DNA of 64,000 nt, from positions 62,001-126,000 of the forward strand of contig CAZWTF010000002.1 of assembly GCA_964636815.1 (NCBI GenBank). The letters run 5' to 3'. Shown here in pieces: positions 18,743-27,357 of the stretch; position 1 is the first letter of the stretch, and every line of letters begins with the position of its first letter. A model generated the notes under the pieces. That model was not told where the DNA came from. It saw only the letters and a program-made list of their open reading frames with translations, and did not search any database. The DNA comes from SOIL31 sp964636815 (GTDB taxonomy: Bacteria > Babelota > Babeliae > Babelales > Vermiphilaceae). Made by a program: the position numbers and the translations under genes.

Positions 18743-20674
18743 ATGCGTATTAAGGGATATCTATTAGCAATCATAGCGTTTTCATGCTCTATTGCTCATT
18801 TATTACAAGCTGATTTGCGTTCAACATCTGGGGATGTTGAATATATTTTTTCTGGTGTATTTAGACCAGAAACTTTTTATGGTAGAAATATCAATTGGTT
18901 GAACAATGATAATAAATTTGATCAATCTTATGTTTCTAAGCACGTATTAGATCTTTCTGTGGATCTTTTATATGGGACGCAAACATACGGTGAAAATATT
19001 GCAGAGTTCCTATTTCAGATGCGTAACAAAGGAATTTGGGGAAATCCTGAAAGCATAGCAAGTACAACATTTGCTGATGTTAAGGTTCTTGATGCGATCA
19101 GAGGGACACACAATCACGGATTTCCTCGGCACGTTTTTTGGATTAGACAGTTGTGGTTGAAATTTAATATTGATAAGGCCTTTGGTGTGCCTTTCAAAAA
19201 CAAGCATACGTTTACTGTTGGAGCATTTCCATTCCAGCTTGGTAGAGGTATTGCTCTTGGTGATTCATATGCGTCGGCACCTGAGGTGCTTGGTTTCTGG
19301 GCTGATAGTTTTGTTGATCAATATGCATTTGGTGCAAAATTTTCAGGAGAGATTTTCCCTAAGGTTGTATCGTATGATTTATATACTGCTCTTTTACAAA
19401 ACAGTAGCACAGGTTTGGCTGATACAGAAAAAGTTATCTATGCGCAAGCAATTGATCGTACAGAAAAAGAACTTCGACGCGGTTTTGGTAATGTAAATTA
19501 TATTATTGCGGGTCGTTTTAATTGGAATGTTTTTGATAATGAATGGCTTGGCAGATTGGTCCTTGAGCCTTATGGAATGTATAACAATGATCCTGAACAA
19601 AAAATAGAATTTCCAGCCGATGCAACAAGTAAACTTGGGACAACAGGGTTGGCGGGTGAATTTTTTGGTAAACGTTTTGAGTGTGGTTTTGATTATGCTG
19701 TTAACTTTGGTCAACAACGTGTGCATGGTTGGGATCGTAATATTGTTAAAGAAAATAACAACAGAGGTGTTGTAGTATTAGTTAATGATAATGTAACGGC
19801 TACATATACCAATTTACAAGGTGAACAAGTTACTGAACCAGCTCCTTTTGTACCTGGTAGTGATGCGCAAAAAAAGATTAATACAACTGGTAGAGATGAG
19901 TCACAAAATGGTCAACAAATCGGAGAGGTGAGTTCATTGGGCTATTTAATGAATCAGCCGGGAACTGATATTGTTCTGAAAAATAGCAAAGCACGTTTTG
20001 GTGATAAATATACTAACCTTTATAAAGGTTGGATGTTTGTAGCGGATGCTGGGTATTGGTTCCGTGACAAGAATTTGTTCTGGTCAGTAGCTGGAGGTGT
20101 TGCTTCTGGTGATGATAATCCTAATTTTGAAACAAAAGATGGTGATTACAATGGATTTATTGGATTGCAGCAAACATATTCTGGTAAACGTGTTAGAAGT
20201 GTGTATCTGCTTGGTGGAGCGGGAAAACTAAAACGTCCGTTTTCAACACCATCACAAAATCAGCTTCAAGCTCCAAATACAAAAGCTCAAAATATTTCTG
20301 GTTTATCTAATTTGGTCTTTTGTGGAACAGCATTAAAATGGAATCCAAAATCATGGGCTAAGTTTTTTGAAGTAAATCCCAACGTGTATTCCTTCTGGCA
20401 AGAGCATCAAATTGGTAATGCGCGTACATTCCTTGGTACAGAAGCAAATATTTTTATTAACTATAGTTTATTAAAAGATTTGAAAATTTTCTGGGTATCT
20501 TCTATGTTCTTCCCTGGGTCGCATTATAAAGATCGTAAAGATGTAGCAATATTTACTGATGCAGAACGTGCAGAATTTAATGATACCAACCCTACAAGTA
20601 TACAAGATCGCATTCCTAATTTGGGTAATGATATTGGATATACATTTAATTTAGGTTTAATTTATACCTTTTAA
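18743..20674 (+). CDS. Outer-membrane beta-barrel protein (porin-like)
   Basis: A signal peptide (residues 1-23, ending HLLQA) precedes a protein of about 620 residues. It is rich in alternating apolar/polar strands and aromatic residues, and ends in YTFNLGLIYTF. A C-terminal Phe after an alternating strand is the BAM-recognition signature of outer-membrane barrels. The start at 18743 follows GAAGGA; an upstream ATG at 18704 would add 13 polar residues before the signal peptide. I do not recognise a family with confidence; alginate-export-like porins are a possibility. It implies a Gram-negative type envelope. It is followed by a strong terminator, so it is probably expressed alone. Confidence 0.75.
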   Translation: MRIKGYLLAIIAFSCSIAHLLQADLRSTSGDVEYIFSGVFRPETFYGRNINWLNNDNKFDQSYVSKHVLDLSVDLLYGTQTYGENIAEFLFQMRNKGIWGNPESIASTTFADVKVLDAIRGTHNHGFPRHVFWIRQLWLKFNIDKAFGVPFKNKHTFTVGAFPFQLGRGIALGDSYASAPEVLGFWADSFVDQYAFGAKFSGEIFPKVVSYDLYTALLQNSSTGLADTEKVIYAQAIDRTEKELRRGFGNVNYIIAGRFNWNVFDNEWLGRLVLEPYGMYNNDPEQKIEFPADATSKLGTTGLAGEFFGKRFECGFDYAVNFGQQRVHGWDRNIVKENNNRGVVVLVNDNVTATYTNLQGEQVTEPAPFVPGSDAQKKINTTGRDESQNGQQIGEVSSLGYLMNQPGTDIVLKNSKARFGDKYTNLYKGWMFVADAGYWFRDKNLFWSVAGGVASGDDNPNFETKDGDYNGFIGLQQTYSGKRVRSVYLLGGAGKLKRPFSTPSQNQLQAPNTKAQNISGLSNLVFCGTALKWNPKSWAKFFEVNPNVYSFWQEHQIGNARTFLGTEANIFINYSLLKDLKIFWVSSMFFPGSHYKDRKDVAIFTDAERAEFNDTNPTSIQDRIPNLGNDIGYTFNLGLIYTF

Positions 20675-20698
20675 ATGATCTGTTTTTGATAAAAAGTA

Positions 20699-20733
20699 AA
20701 AAGGCACTTACACAGTTGTAAGTGCCTTTTTTT
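20699..20733 (+). terminator. Intrinsic terminator after barrel gene
   Basis: AAAAGGCACTTAC pairs perfectly with GTAAGTGCCTTTT around a 6-base loop, followed by T-rich sequence. Confidence 0.9.
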
Positions 20734-20784
20734 TGTGTAATATTACGATTTTAAGAGTATTGTGATATTTAAAAAGGAGATGAT

Positions 20785-21408
20785 GTGAGTAAGATAATAG
20801 GTTTTATGCTCTGTTTATTTGTGGCTTTTCCCGTAATAGGTATGGAGTTGCAAGTAATAGAAAAAAAGAAAAAAAGAGAAACAGCACATCTGATTATAAC
20901 CGCTGAAGAAAACCAAAAGTTTGCATCTGAGTTGGCAAATAAATTGAGTTTTTGTAAAACAGTTACTGCTAATTCAATGTATGTTCCTCAAGATAATCCT
21001 ATATATAAGATGATAGAAGGATTATCTAGGAATTTTAAAGAATGTAATAGCAGTGTTTTTGAGCTAATTATATCCCAATCATTAGCAGAGCGGATTAATA
21101 ATTATAAAAAAGTATGTGATTCTGAAAAGGTGGTTAAATTTTGCTTGCAACAGATTTATAAAAAAGAAGGAGATGTTAACGCTGCGCGAAATGTGGCAGT
21201 AACAAATCGTCAATTAATCGCGGAAATGAAATTAAACACGCTACAACTGCATTATTCTTATCAGTATTTAGAGGCGACACAGATTCAAGATAAAATAGAA
21301 TATATGAAAAGAAATAGCAATTATCCAATGAATGAGGAAGCAGTAAAAGATTTTATAGCCCTATTGATTTATCAGATTATATTTGCACATCAAACGCATA
21401 AAAAATAA
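20785..21408 (+). CDS. Exported hypothetical protein with Met-Glu mature end
   Basis: It starts at GTG 20785 with AAAGGAGA just upstream. The signal peptide runs to VIG and is followed by MEL, the small-residue/Met-acidic pattern shared by a dozen exported proteins here. The mature part (about 185 residues) is helical and Lys/Glu-rich, without motifs I recognise. It is flanked by strong terminators on both sides, so it is a single-gene unit. Confidence 0.7.
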   Translation: MSKIIGFMLCLFVAFPVIGMELQVIEKKKKRETAHLIITAEENQKFASELANKLSFCKTVTANSMYVPQDNPIYKMIEGLSRNFKECNSSVFELIISQSLAERINNYKKVCDSEKVVKFCLQQIYKKEGDVNAARNVAVTNRQLIAEMKLNTLQLHYSYQYLEATQIQDKIEYMKRNSNYPMNEEAVKDFIALLIYQIIFAHQTHKK

Positions 21409-21444
21409 AAACAATCATTAAAAATTGTATATTGCATTGTTGTG

Positions 21445-21483
21445 GGGTAGCACGAAATAAGCGTGTGTTACCCTTTTTTTTTG
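21445..21483 (+). terminator. Intrinsic terminator
   Basis: GGGTA-CACG pairs with CGTG-TACCC with a small bulge, followed by a run of T. It closes the exported-protein unit upstream of aspS. Confidence 0.75.
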
Positions 21484-21486
21484 TTG

Positions 21487-21495
21487 TGATATACT
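21487..21495 (+). promoter_or_regulatory. Possible extended -10 promoter for aspS
   Basis: TGATATACT has the TGn-TATAnT form of an extended -10 element about 95 bases before the aspS start. No good -35 is visible. Confidence 0.3.
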
Positions 21496-21590
21496 GATTT
21501 TATGGCTTCTTTTTTTACGCTTCGATATATTTTTGCATAGCAAAAACAGTCAGGGCGAGCGGATGAAATTTTATTTTTTAAGGATTAGAT

Positions 21591-23375
21591 ATGCAAGTAT
21601 ATGAGCGTACAACCGGTTGTGGATTAGTTAATGAGCAGTACTTAAATCAAGAAATATGCCTTTCTGGATGGGTGCATCGGCGACGTGATCATGGAGGATT
21701 AATTTTTATTGATCTTCGAGATCGTAGTGGTTTGATGCAACTTGTTTGTAATCCAGAATTTTCAAAAGAAGTTCATGAAATTGCGCAAAAAGTACGTTCA
21801 GAATACGTAATCACAGTATGCGGTAAAGTTGTAAACCGTGCTCCTGAAACAATAAATAAAGATATTCCAACGGGAAAATGGGAACTGCATGTTGAGCGTA
21901 TTACCATCTTAAATAGTGCAAAAATGCTACCATTCTCTATTGAAGATGCTGATGTGATTGATGAAGAGTTACGTTTAAAATATAGATACTTAGATTTACG
22001 TCGTCCTGATATGCAAAGAAACTTTGCGTTGCGCCATAAAGTAATTTATGCAATGCGCGAATTTTTAAACAACCAAGCATTCTATGAAATTGAAACTCCT
22101 ATTTTAACAAAAAATACGCCAGAAGGAGCGCGCGAATTTTTAGTGCCTTCTCGTATTCATACAGGTTCTTTCTACGCATTGCCACAATCCCCTCAGTTAT
22201 ATAAACAGATTTTAATGTGTGGTGGAATGGAAAAATATTTCCAGGTTGCTCGCTGTTTTCGTGATGAAGATTTGCGTGCAGATCGTCAGCCAGAATTTAC
22301 ACAGCTTGATGTTGAAATGTCATTTATTTCAGAGCTTGATGTACAGCATCTTGTTGAAAGTTTATTAAAGCATGTTTTTGATAAAGTACTTGGTAAAAAT
22401 TTAAAAACACCTTTTCAACGTTTAACATATGATGAAGCGTTTTCATCATATGGATCAGATAAACCAGATTTGCGTTATGGTTTAAAAATTAATGATTTTA
22501 CTCCTGTTTTTGCAGATACAGAATTGAAATTTTTGCGTGATGCAATTGCGCGTGGTGAAAAAATTGGTGGCATTCATGTTTCTGGTCATTCATTTACTCA
22601 TTCAGAACTTAACCGCTGGGTTGATAAAGCTCAAAAGTTAGGTGCAAAAGGGTTGTTGTGGATTGATCTTGAAAGCCCTGAAAGTATAAGTTCTCCTGTT
22701 GCAAAATTTTTGCCGGCAGACTTTTTTGCACGAGTGTTGCAAACATGTGATGCAGTGGTGAACGGTAGTGTTCTCTTTATTGTTGCTGGTGAGTATGAAA
22801 CTGCATGGGAAATATTAGGAAGGTTACGTCAGGAACTTGCAAAAGAGCTTGATATTATTCCGCAAGATGAACTGAATTTTTCATGGGTTACTGATTTTCC
22901 GTTACTTGAATATGATAAAAAAGATAAAAGTTGGAATGCAAAACATCATCCATTTACTTCACCTGCTAAAGGTTGGGAAAATCAAGAGTTGGGCGATATA
23001 AAAGCGCGTGCTTATGATGTTGTTTTGAATGGCGTTGAACTTGGTGGTGGATCAATTCGTATTCATGACCGTGCAGTTCAAGAGAAAGTATTTACATTAC
23101 TTGGTTTAAGCAAAGAAGAAGTTGATTTAAAATTTGGATTCTTGCTTGAAGCACAAGAACTTGGATTTCCTCCTCATGGTGGTATTGCTCTTGGTCTTGA
23201 TCGTTTTATTATGCTGTTAACGAATTCAATATCTATTCGTGAAGTGATTGCGTTTCCAAAAACTGCCCGTGGGTATGATCCTATGATGGAATCGCCAACT
23301 GGAGTTGATAATAAACAACTGAAAGAGTATGGATTGCAGTTAACACCTGTAGTTGGTTCCGCTAAAAAGGAATAA
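21591..23375 (+). CDS. aspS: Aspartyl-tRNA synthetase
   Basis: Class II synthetase charging tRNA-Asp. An N-terminal OB-fold anticodon-binding domain (residues 1-110, GWVHRRRDHGGLIF) precedes the catalytic core with motif 2 FRDEDLRADRQPEFTQLD and motif 3 GIALGLDRFIML. The bacterial GAD insertion lies between, at about residues 290-420. At 594 residues it is the usual bacterial length. Whether it also charges tRNA-Asn cannot be told by eye; no gatCAB genes or asnS are in the window. A terminator separates it from eno. Confidence 0.97.
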   Translation: MQVYERTTGCGLVNEQYLNQEICLSGWVHRRRDHGGLIFIDLRDRSGLMQLVCNPEFSKEVHEIAQKVRSEYVITVCGKVVNRAPETINKDIPTGKWELHVERITILNSAKMLPFSIEDADVIDEELRLKYRYLDLRRPDMQRNFALRHKVIYAMREFLNNQAFYEIETPILTKNTPEGAREFLVPSRIHTGSFYALPQSPQLYKQILMCGGMEKYFQVARCFRDEDLRADRQPEFTQLDVEMSFISELDVQHLVESLLKHVFDKVLGKNLKTPFQRLTYDEAFSSYGSDKPDLRYGLKINDFTPVFADTELKFLRDAIARGEKIGGIHVSGHSFTHSELNRWVDKAQKLGAKGLLWIDLESPESISSPVAKFLPADFFARVLQTCDAVVNGSVLFIVAGEYETAWEILGRLRQELAKELDIIPQDELNFSWVTDFPLLEYDKKDKSWNAKHHPFTSPAKGWENQELGDIKARAYDVVLNGVELGGGSIRIHDRAVQEKVFTLLGLSKEEVDLKFGFLLEAQELGFPPHGGIALGLDRFIMLLTNSISIREVIAFPKTARGYDPMMESPTGVDNKQLKEYGLQLTPVVGSAKKE

Positions 23376-23380
23376 AAAAT

Positions 23381-23409
23381 AAAAACCTGGTTTTTACACC
23401 AGGTTTTTT
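23381..23409 (+). terminator. Intrinsic terminator between aspS and eno
   Basis: AAAAACCTGG pairs with CCAGGTTTTTT around an 8-base loop. Confidence 0.85.
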
Positions 23410-23440
23410 GTTTTTGTAATAGAAAGAGGGAGTTTAAGTA

Positions 23441-24679
23441 ATGAAAATTAATGCAATTCATGCACGTGAAATTTTTGATTCTCGTGGTATTCCAACAATT
23501 GAGTGTGGTATCTCTTTAAGCGATGGTGCTGTTATTACAGCATCTGTTCCTACAGGCATTTCTAAAGGTACACATGAGGGAGTTGAATTACGAGATGGAA
23601 CAGATCGTTTAATGGGCCTTGGTGTAAGCAAAGCAATAAAGATCATAGAAGAAGTCATAGCACCAACATTGATTGATAGAGCCCCGGATTTGATTGCCTT
23701 TGATATGGAATTATTGAATCTTGATGGAACTGAGGATAAATCTCAACTTGGTGCAAATAGTATGCTTGCTGTCAGTATGGCTGTATGCAAAGCCCAAGCA
23801 TATGCAGAGGGTGCAGAACTTTATGAATTTATAGCACATATCACTCAGTATTCTACCGTGTCTTTACCTTGTCCTATGTTTAATGTATTAGGGGGAGGAT
23901 TGCATGCGAATAATAATTTTGCTGTTCAAGAACTTTTAATTGTACCTACAAAAGAATTTTCATTCAGTGACGCAATGAACACTGGTGTTACTGTGTACCA
24001 TGCGTTAAAAGATATTTTACGTGCAAAAGGTAAAATGACTGCTGTTGGTTATGAAGGTGAATTTGTTCCTAGTTTTAGTAATGAGTATGAACCATTTGAT
24101 TTGGTGCTGGAAGCAATTGAAAAGTCTGGTAATGGAAGTAATATTATGCTTGCAATTGATGCTGCAGCATCATGTATATATAATCGAGTAACTGGTTTAT
24201 ATCAACTTTATGGTAAAGACATTTCTAGTCATGAACTTATAGAGTGGTATGAAAATCTTATGTCGCGATATCCAATTTATTCTATTGAAGATGGATTAAG
24301 TGAATCTGATTGGAATGGTTGGCGTGATATGAAAAAAGAACTAGGGCCGCGTGTTAAGATTATTGGTGATGATATATTTACAACTGATCCACAACGTATT
24401 TGGTATGGCATAGAAAAAGATTGCGCAACAGGTTCTATTATCAAACCTAATCAAATTGGTACCGTAACTGAAACATTACAAGCAATTCAATTGTGTAAAG
24501 ATAATGAGTGGGATGTTATTGTTTCTCATCGCTCAGGAGAAACTAATGATACCTTTATAGCAGATCTTGCTGTTGGTACAAGTGCCACACATATTAAGAC
24601 TGGTGGATGTTCACGTGGCGAACGTATGGCAAAATACAATAGGTTACTTCAGATTGAAGAAATATTGTTGTCGGTGTAA
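23441..24679 (+). CDS. eno: Enolase
   Basis: Converts 2-phosphoglycerate to phosphoenolpyruvate. The fold and active-site residues are recognisable: the serine loop (GISKG), the histidine in GGLHANN, the QE glutamate, metal ligands in AIDAAAS, SIEDGL and GDDIF, the catalytic lysine in IKPNQIGT, and SHRSGETND. At 412 residues it is shorter than the usual 425-435. The loop that normally reads GDEGGFAP is GYEGEFVP, keeping the catalytic glutamate but changing its neighbours. GAGGGAG lies upstream of the start. It faces the convergent small exported-protein cluster. Confidence 0.93.
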   Translation: MKINAIHAREIFDSRGIPTIECGISLSDGAVITASVPTGISKGTHEGVELRDGTDRLMGLGVSKAIKIIEEVIAPTLIDRAPDLIAFDMELLNLDGTEDKSQLGANSMLAVSMAVCKAQAYAEGAELYEFIAHITQYSTVSLPCPMFNVLGGGLHANNNFAVQELLIVPTKEFSFSDAMNTGVTVYHALKDILRAKGKMTAVGYEGEFVPSFSNEYEPFDLVLEAIEKSGNGSNIMLAIDAAASCIYNRVTGLYQLYGKDISSHELIEWYENLMSRYPIYSIEDGLSESDWNGWRDMKKELGPRVKIIGDDIFTTDPQRIWYGIEKDCATGSIIKPNQIGTVTETLQAIQLCKDNEWDVIVSHRSGETNDTFIADLAVGTSATHIKTGGCSRGERMAKYNRLLQIEEILLSV

Positions 24680-24694
24680 TTAGTAAAAAAGAAA

Positions 24695-24726
24695 AACCTT
24701 CTCTCTTATTTAAAAGCGAGAAGGTT
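24695..24726. terminator. Terminator shared by eno and the PQTG cluster
   Basis: AACCTTCTC pairs with GAGAAGGTT around a 14-base loop, lying between convergent units. Confidence 0.7.
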
Positions 24727-24751
24727 CTTTATGTCTAATATAGTAATGAGA

Positions 24752-25243
24752 TTATTGTTCTATTATTTGGCTTGCTGAAAGATTGTTTTGTAATGATAAG
24801 CCAGATTCTGTTTTCATACCTATTAATCTACCAAAACCTGCTAAAGGGCCTGTTTGAGGATATAAAGCGGATGGTTTGTCAGGATTCCATGTAACATATT
24901 TTGTTTTGCCAGGGGCATTAATTTTATAGCTAAAAACACCTAGTTTTTTTGACTTGTCTTTTGGAAAGGTGTTAATAGTGATAAAGCATTGATCATTCAG
25001 GCCTATTTGATAGCGTTTTCTTTCTTGAGGTTTAACCATTAATGGGCCACTGCTTTTATAGTCTCCATAGGAAAGATATACAACGATATCATCTTTTGAT
25101 TTATTAGAGATTTCAAAATTAGGTTCTTGAGATGTAGCAGTTGCCCGACTTGCTGGAGCCGATGCAGATGCAGTTGATGGTTGAGATGCTAAAAATAACG
25201 TAATTACGGCTATTGATAAGAATATATTTTTTGTGTTTTTCAT
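24752..25243 (-). CDS. Small exported PQTG-family protein, copy 5
   Basis: Last of five tandem paralogues. A signal peptide is followed by an Ala/Ser/Thr linker. Then comes a domain starting PNFEISNKSKDDIVVYL, with a beta-rich look, and the shared end: PGKTKYVTWNPDK, LYPQTGPL, SGLSLQNN. It is 163 residues. It is closest to the next copy, which shares nearly identical signal-peptide DNA, so those two duplicated recently. I do not recognise the family. The conserved C-terminal block suggests a common partner or sorting role, which is inference. Confidence 0.75.
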   Translation of the reverse strand: MKNTKNIFLSIAVITLFLASQPSTASASAPASRATATSQEPNFEISNKSKDDIVVYLSYGDYKSSGPLMVKPQERKRYQIGLNDQCFITINTFPKDKSKKLGVFSYKINAPGKTKYVTWNPDKPSALYPQTGPLAGFGRLIGMKTESGLSLQNNLSASQIIEQ

Positions 25244-25290
25244 TAAAAATTCCTTTTAATAAGATTTTTATGACCAACATAGCAATGATA

Positions 25291-25737
25291 TTATCTATTT
25301 TGTTTGATTTGTCCTGCTGCAATATTATTGTTTAATGATAAGCCAGATGCTGTTTTCATCCCTATCATTTTACCAAATCCTGCTAAGGGTCCTGTTTGAG
25401 GATATAACGCAGGTTTTTTGTCAGGATTCCATGTAACATATTTTGTTTTACCTGGAGCATCAAGAGAATAGTTAAATCTACCAAATCCTGACTCATCTTC
25501 CGTGTTAATAATGATTACGCAACTGTCATTCGGGTTAATTTGATACTGTTGTCTTTGTTGAGGTTTAACCAACATCCCTTTGCTTCGATTGTTTCCATGT
25601 GCAAGATATACACTTATATCAGTTGTTGACTTGTTAGTGATTTCAAAATTAGGTTCTTGAGATGCAACAGCTGTTTGGATTGTTAAAAACAATGTAATCG
25701 TTGCTATCGGTAAGAATATATTTTTTGTGTTTTTCAT
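25291..25737 (-). CDS. Small exported PQTG-family protein, copy 4
   Basis: A 148-residue paralogue: a signal peptide, then PNFEITNKSTTDISVYLAHG, then PGKTKYVTWNPDKKP, LYPQTGPLAGFG and SGLSLNNN. The last two copies have GFGRLIGMKT or GFGKMIGMKT where the other three have GLMGKT. Function unknown; it is a member of the same leftward unit. Confidence 0.75.
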   Translation of the reverse strand: MKNTKNIFLPIATITLFLTIQTAVASQEPNFEITNKSTTDISVYLAHGNNRSKGMLVKPQQRQQYQINPNDSCVIIINTEDESGFGRFNYSLDAPGKTKYVTWNPDKKPALYPQTGPLAGFGKMIGMKTASGLSLNNNIAAGQIKQNR

Positions 25738-25752
25738 TAAAAATCCTTTGAT

Positions 25753-26187
25753 TTATTGCTCTTTAATCATAGAAGATGAAAGATTGTTTTTTAATGAGAG
25801 GCCAGATTCTGTTTTACCCATTAACCCCATCAACGGTCCTGTTTGTGGATACAGGGATGTACTTTTTGCAGGATTCCATGTTAGATAAACAGTTTTACCT
25901 GATGCATTGATGCTAAATTTATTAGGAGCATATTGCATCATGTTCATGTTTAATGCTGCTATGGATTTTGTATCAGGAAAGATTTCTAAATAAATCGTGT
26001 TTGCAGTATCGATAGTTAGTGGTAATTGTTTCATTGATGGTACAATATATTTTTGTGTACCAAGAACAACACCAATTGCTTTGTCAGCTTTATTATAAAG
26101 TTCAAAATTAGGAATCGCTTGCATATTGGAAGATGCAGTTGCTACGATTGATGCGAATAAGAAGAATATGTTTTTTGTGTTTTTCAT
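25753..26187 (-). CDS. Small exported PQTG-family protein, copy 3
   Basis: A 144-residue paralogue with a signal peptide, IPNFELYNKADKAIGVVLG, PGKTVYLTWNPA (written SGKTVYL in this copy), LYPQTGPLMGLMGKT and SGLSLKNN. An unusual trinucleotide repeat lies immediately upstream of its ribosome-binding site. Function unknown. Confidence 0.75.
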   Translation of the reverse strand: MKNTKNIFFLFASIVATASSNMQAIPNFELYNKADKAIGVVLGTQKYIVPSMKQLPLTIDTANTIYLEIFPDTKSIAALNMNMMQYAPNKFSINASGKTVYLTWNPAKSTSLYPQTGPLMGLMGKTESGLSLKNNLSSSMIKEQ

Positions 26188-26197
26188 ATAGTTTCCT

Positions 26198-26241
26198 TTA
26201 TTATTATTATTATTACTATTATTATTATTATTATTATTATT
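26198..26241. repeat. ATT trinucleotide microsatellite upstream of copy 3
   Basis: About 14 units of TTA/ATT with a single C interruption lie 10-55 bases upstream of the ATG at 26187. Length changes would alter promoter or leader spacing, so it could vary expression. Confidence 0.85.
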
Positions 26242-26262
26242 TCTTTTTTTTACTGAGTCCGA

Positions 26263-26736
26263 TTAGAGATTTGGGCCTTGACTACATGTGCCTTTTATTT
26301 GAGAAGCTTCAACGTTGTTTTTGAGAGATAAACCTGACTTTGTTTTACCCATTAATCCCATTAATGGACCTGTTTGAGGGTATAAACAACTTTCAAAATA
26401 TCTGGAACCACTTTTAACATTATCCCATGAAAGATATTTTGTTTTTCCTGGAGCATCAATAACATACTCAGCGATTATATTTCCTTTAGGAGTAGAGACT
26501 GTAAAATCTAATACTGAATTCATATCTACTTCTCTTTTACATAACCACTGTTGATTACCAGGAATAGAAACAGCTGGAAAAATTATTTTTCTTCCTTGTC
26601 GTGTTTCAGTAATATCAACGATAATGTTTGATGTTTGCTTGTTGTAAATTTCAATAACATTAGAAGCGACATTAGCTGATAAAGATATATTGAACAAAGT
26701 AACAGCCGATAAGATTGATAAAAATATTTTCTTCAT
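26263..26736 (-). CDS. Small exported PQTG-family protein, copy 2
   Basis: A 157-residue paralogue, the most divergent in the middle: a signal peptide, VIEIYNKQTSNIIVDI, PGKTKYLSWDN in place of TWNP, a short insertion, then CLYPQTGPLMGLMGKT and SGLSLKNN. It has two cysteines not shared by the others near the end. Function unknown. Confidence 0.75.
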   Translation of the reverse strand: MKKIFLSILSAVTLFNISLSANVASNVIEIYNKQTSNIIVDITETRQGRKIIFPAVSIPGNQQWLCKREVDMNSVLDFTVSTPKGNIIAEYVIDAPGKTKYLSWDNVKSGSRYFESCLYPQTGPLMGLMGKTKSGLSLKNNVEASQIKGTCSQGPNL

Positions 26737-26754
26737 AACTTATATCCTTTTTGT

Positions 26755-27204
26755 TTATTGATTTTTAATCATTGAGGATGAAATATTATCTTTTAAAGAT
26801 AATCCAGACTGTGTTTTACCCATTAATCCAAGCAACGGTCCTGTTTGAGGATATAAAGAAGGTTTTTTTTCAGGATTCCATGTAAGATATTTTGTTTTTC
26901 CTGGAGCATTAATAGTTGCAACAGCAAGTAACCTATTGGCATTTTTATTTGATAATGACCAAATTTCAAATTTTAATTCAGAATTAATATCAGTGTCATA
27001 TTTTACTGCCATTCCTTTTGCGACATTTATTGAACGAGGTACTTGATTGTCTAAATTTGTAATAAAAACTGTAATGTCTTCATTACTTTTATTATAAATT
27101 TCAACATCAGGAGCGTTAAGAGGTGCAGAACATTGAATTGTTTGTGGGCAGTATAATACCGCAGCTGTTACCACAGCAGTCAGTATATTTTTTATGTTTT
27201 TCAT
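26755..27204 (-). CDS. Small exported PQTG-family protein, copy 1
   Basis: First gene of the leftward cluster, 149 residues: a signal peptide, PDVEIYNKSNEDITVFI, PGKTKYLTWNPEKKP, LYPQTGPLLGLMGKT and SGLSLKDN. It is preceded by a possible TTGACA promoter. The five copies are separated by 15 to about 75 bases and probably form one transcript. Function unknown. Confidence 0.75.
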   Translation of the reverse strand: MKNIKNILTAVVTAAVLYCPQTIQCSAPLNAPDVEIYNKSNEDITVFITNLDNQVPRSINVAKGMAVKYDTDINSELKFEIWSLSNKNANRLLAVATINAPGKTKYLTWNPEKKPSLYPQTGPLLGLMGKTQSGLSLKDNISSSMIKNQ

Positions 27205-27241
27205 AAAAAGCCTTTTTTTATAAACAATTGTACTATTTACA

Positions 27242-27269
27242 CTTCTATTTTATGATAATAAATTGTCAA
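27242..27269 (-). promoter_or_regulatory. Possible promoter for the PQTG cluster
   Basis: On the minus strand, TTGACA (27269-27264), a 16-base spacer and TAGAAG (27247-27242) lie about 40 bases before the first gene. The -35 is perfect and the -10 matches 4 of 6. Confidence 0.35.
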
Positions 27270-27298
27270 ATAGCAATGATTTTATTAAAAAAGCAATA

Positions 27299-27337
27299 GA
27301 AAACCCGATCTGAAGATTATTTCAGAGCGGGTTTTTT
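27299..27337. terminator. Intrinsic terminator after the secretin operon
   Basis: AAAACCCG-CTGAA pairs with TTCAG-CGGGTTTT with a 2-base internal loop, T-rich on both sides. Confidence 0.75.
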
Positions 27338-27357
27338 TAGTGCCTAATAAGGGTATG

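Noticed and set aside
24752..27204. LYPQTGPL read as a sortase (LPxTG-like) sorting signal
   Set aside because: There is no following membrane helix or basic tail, the order of residues differs from LPxTG, and no sortase gene is in the window.
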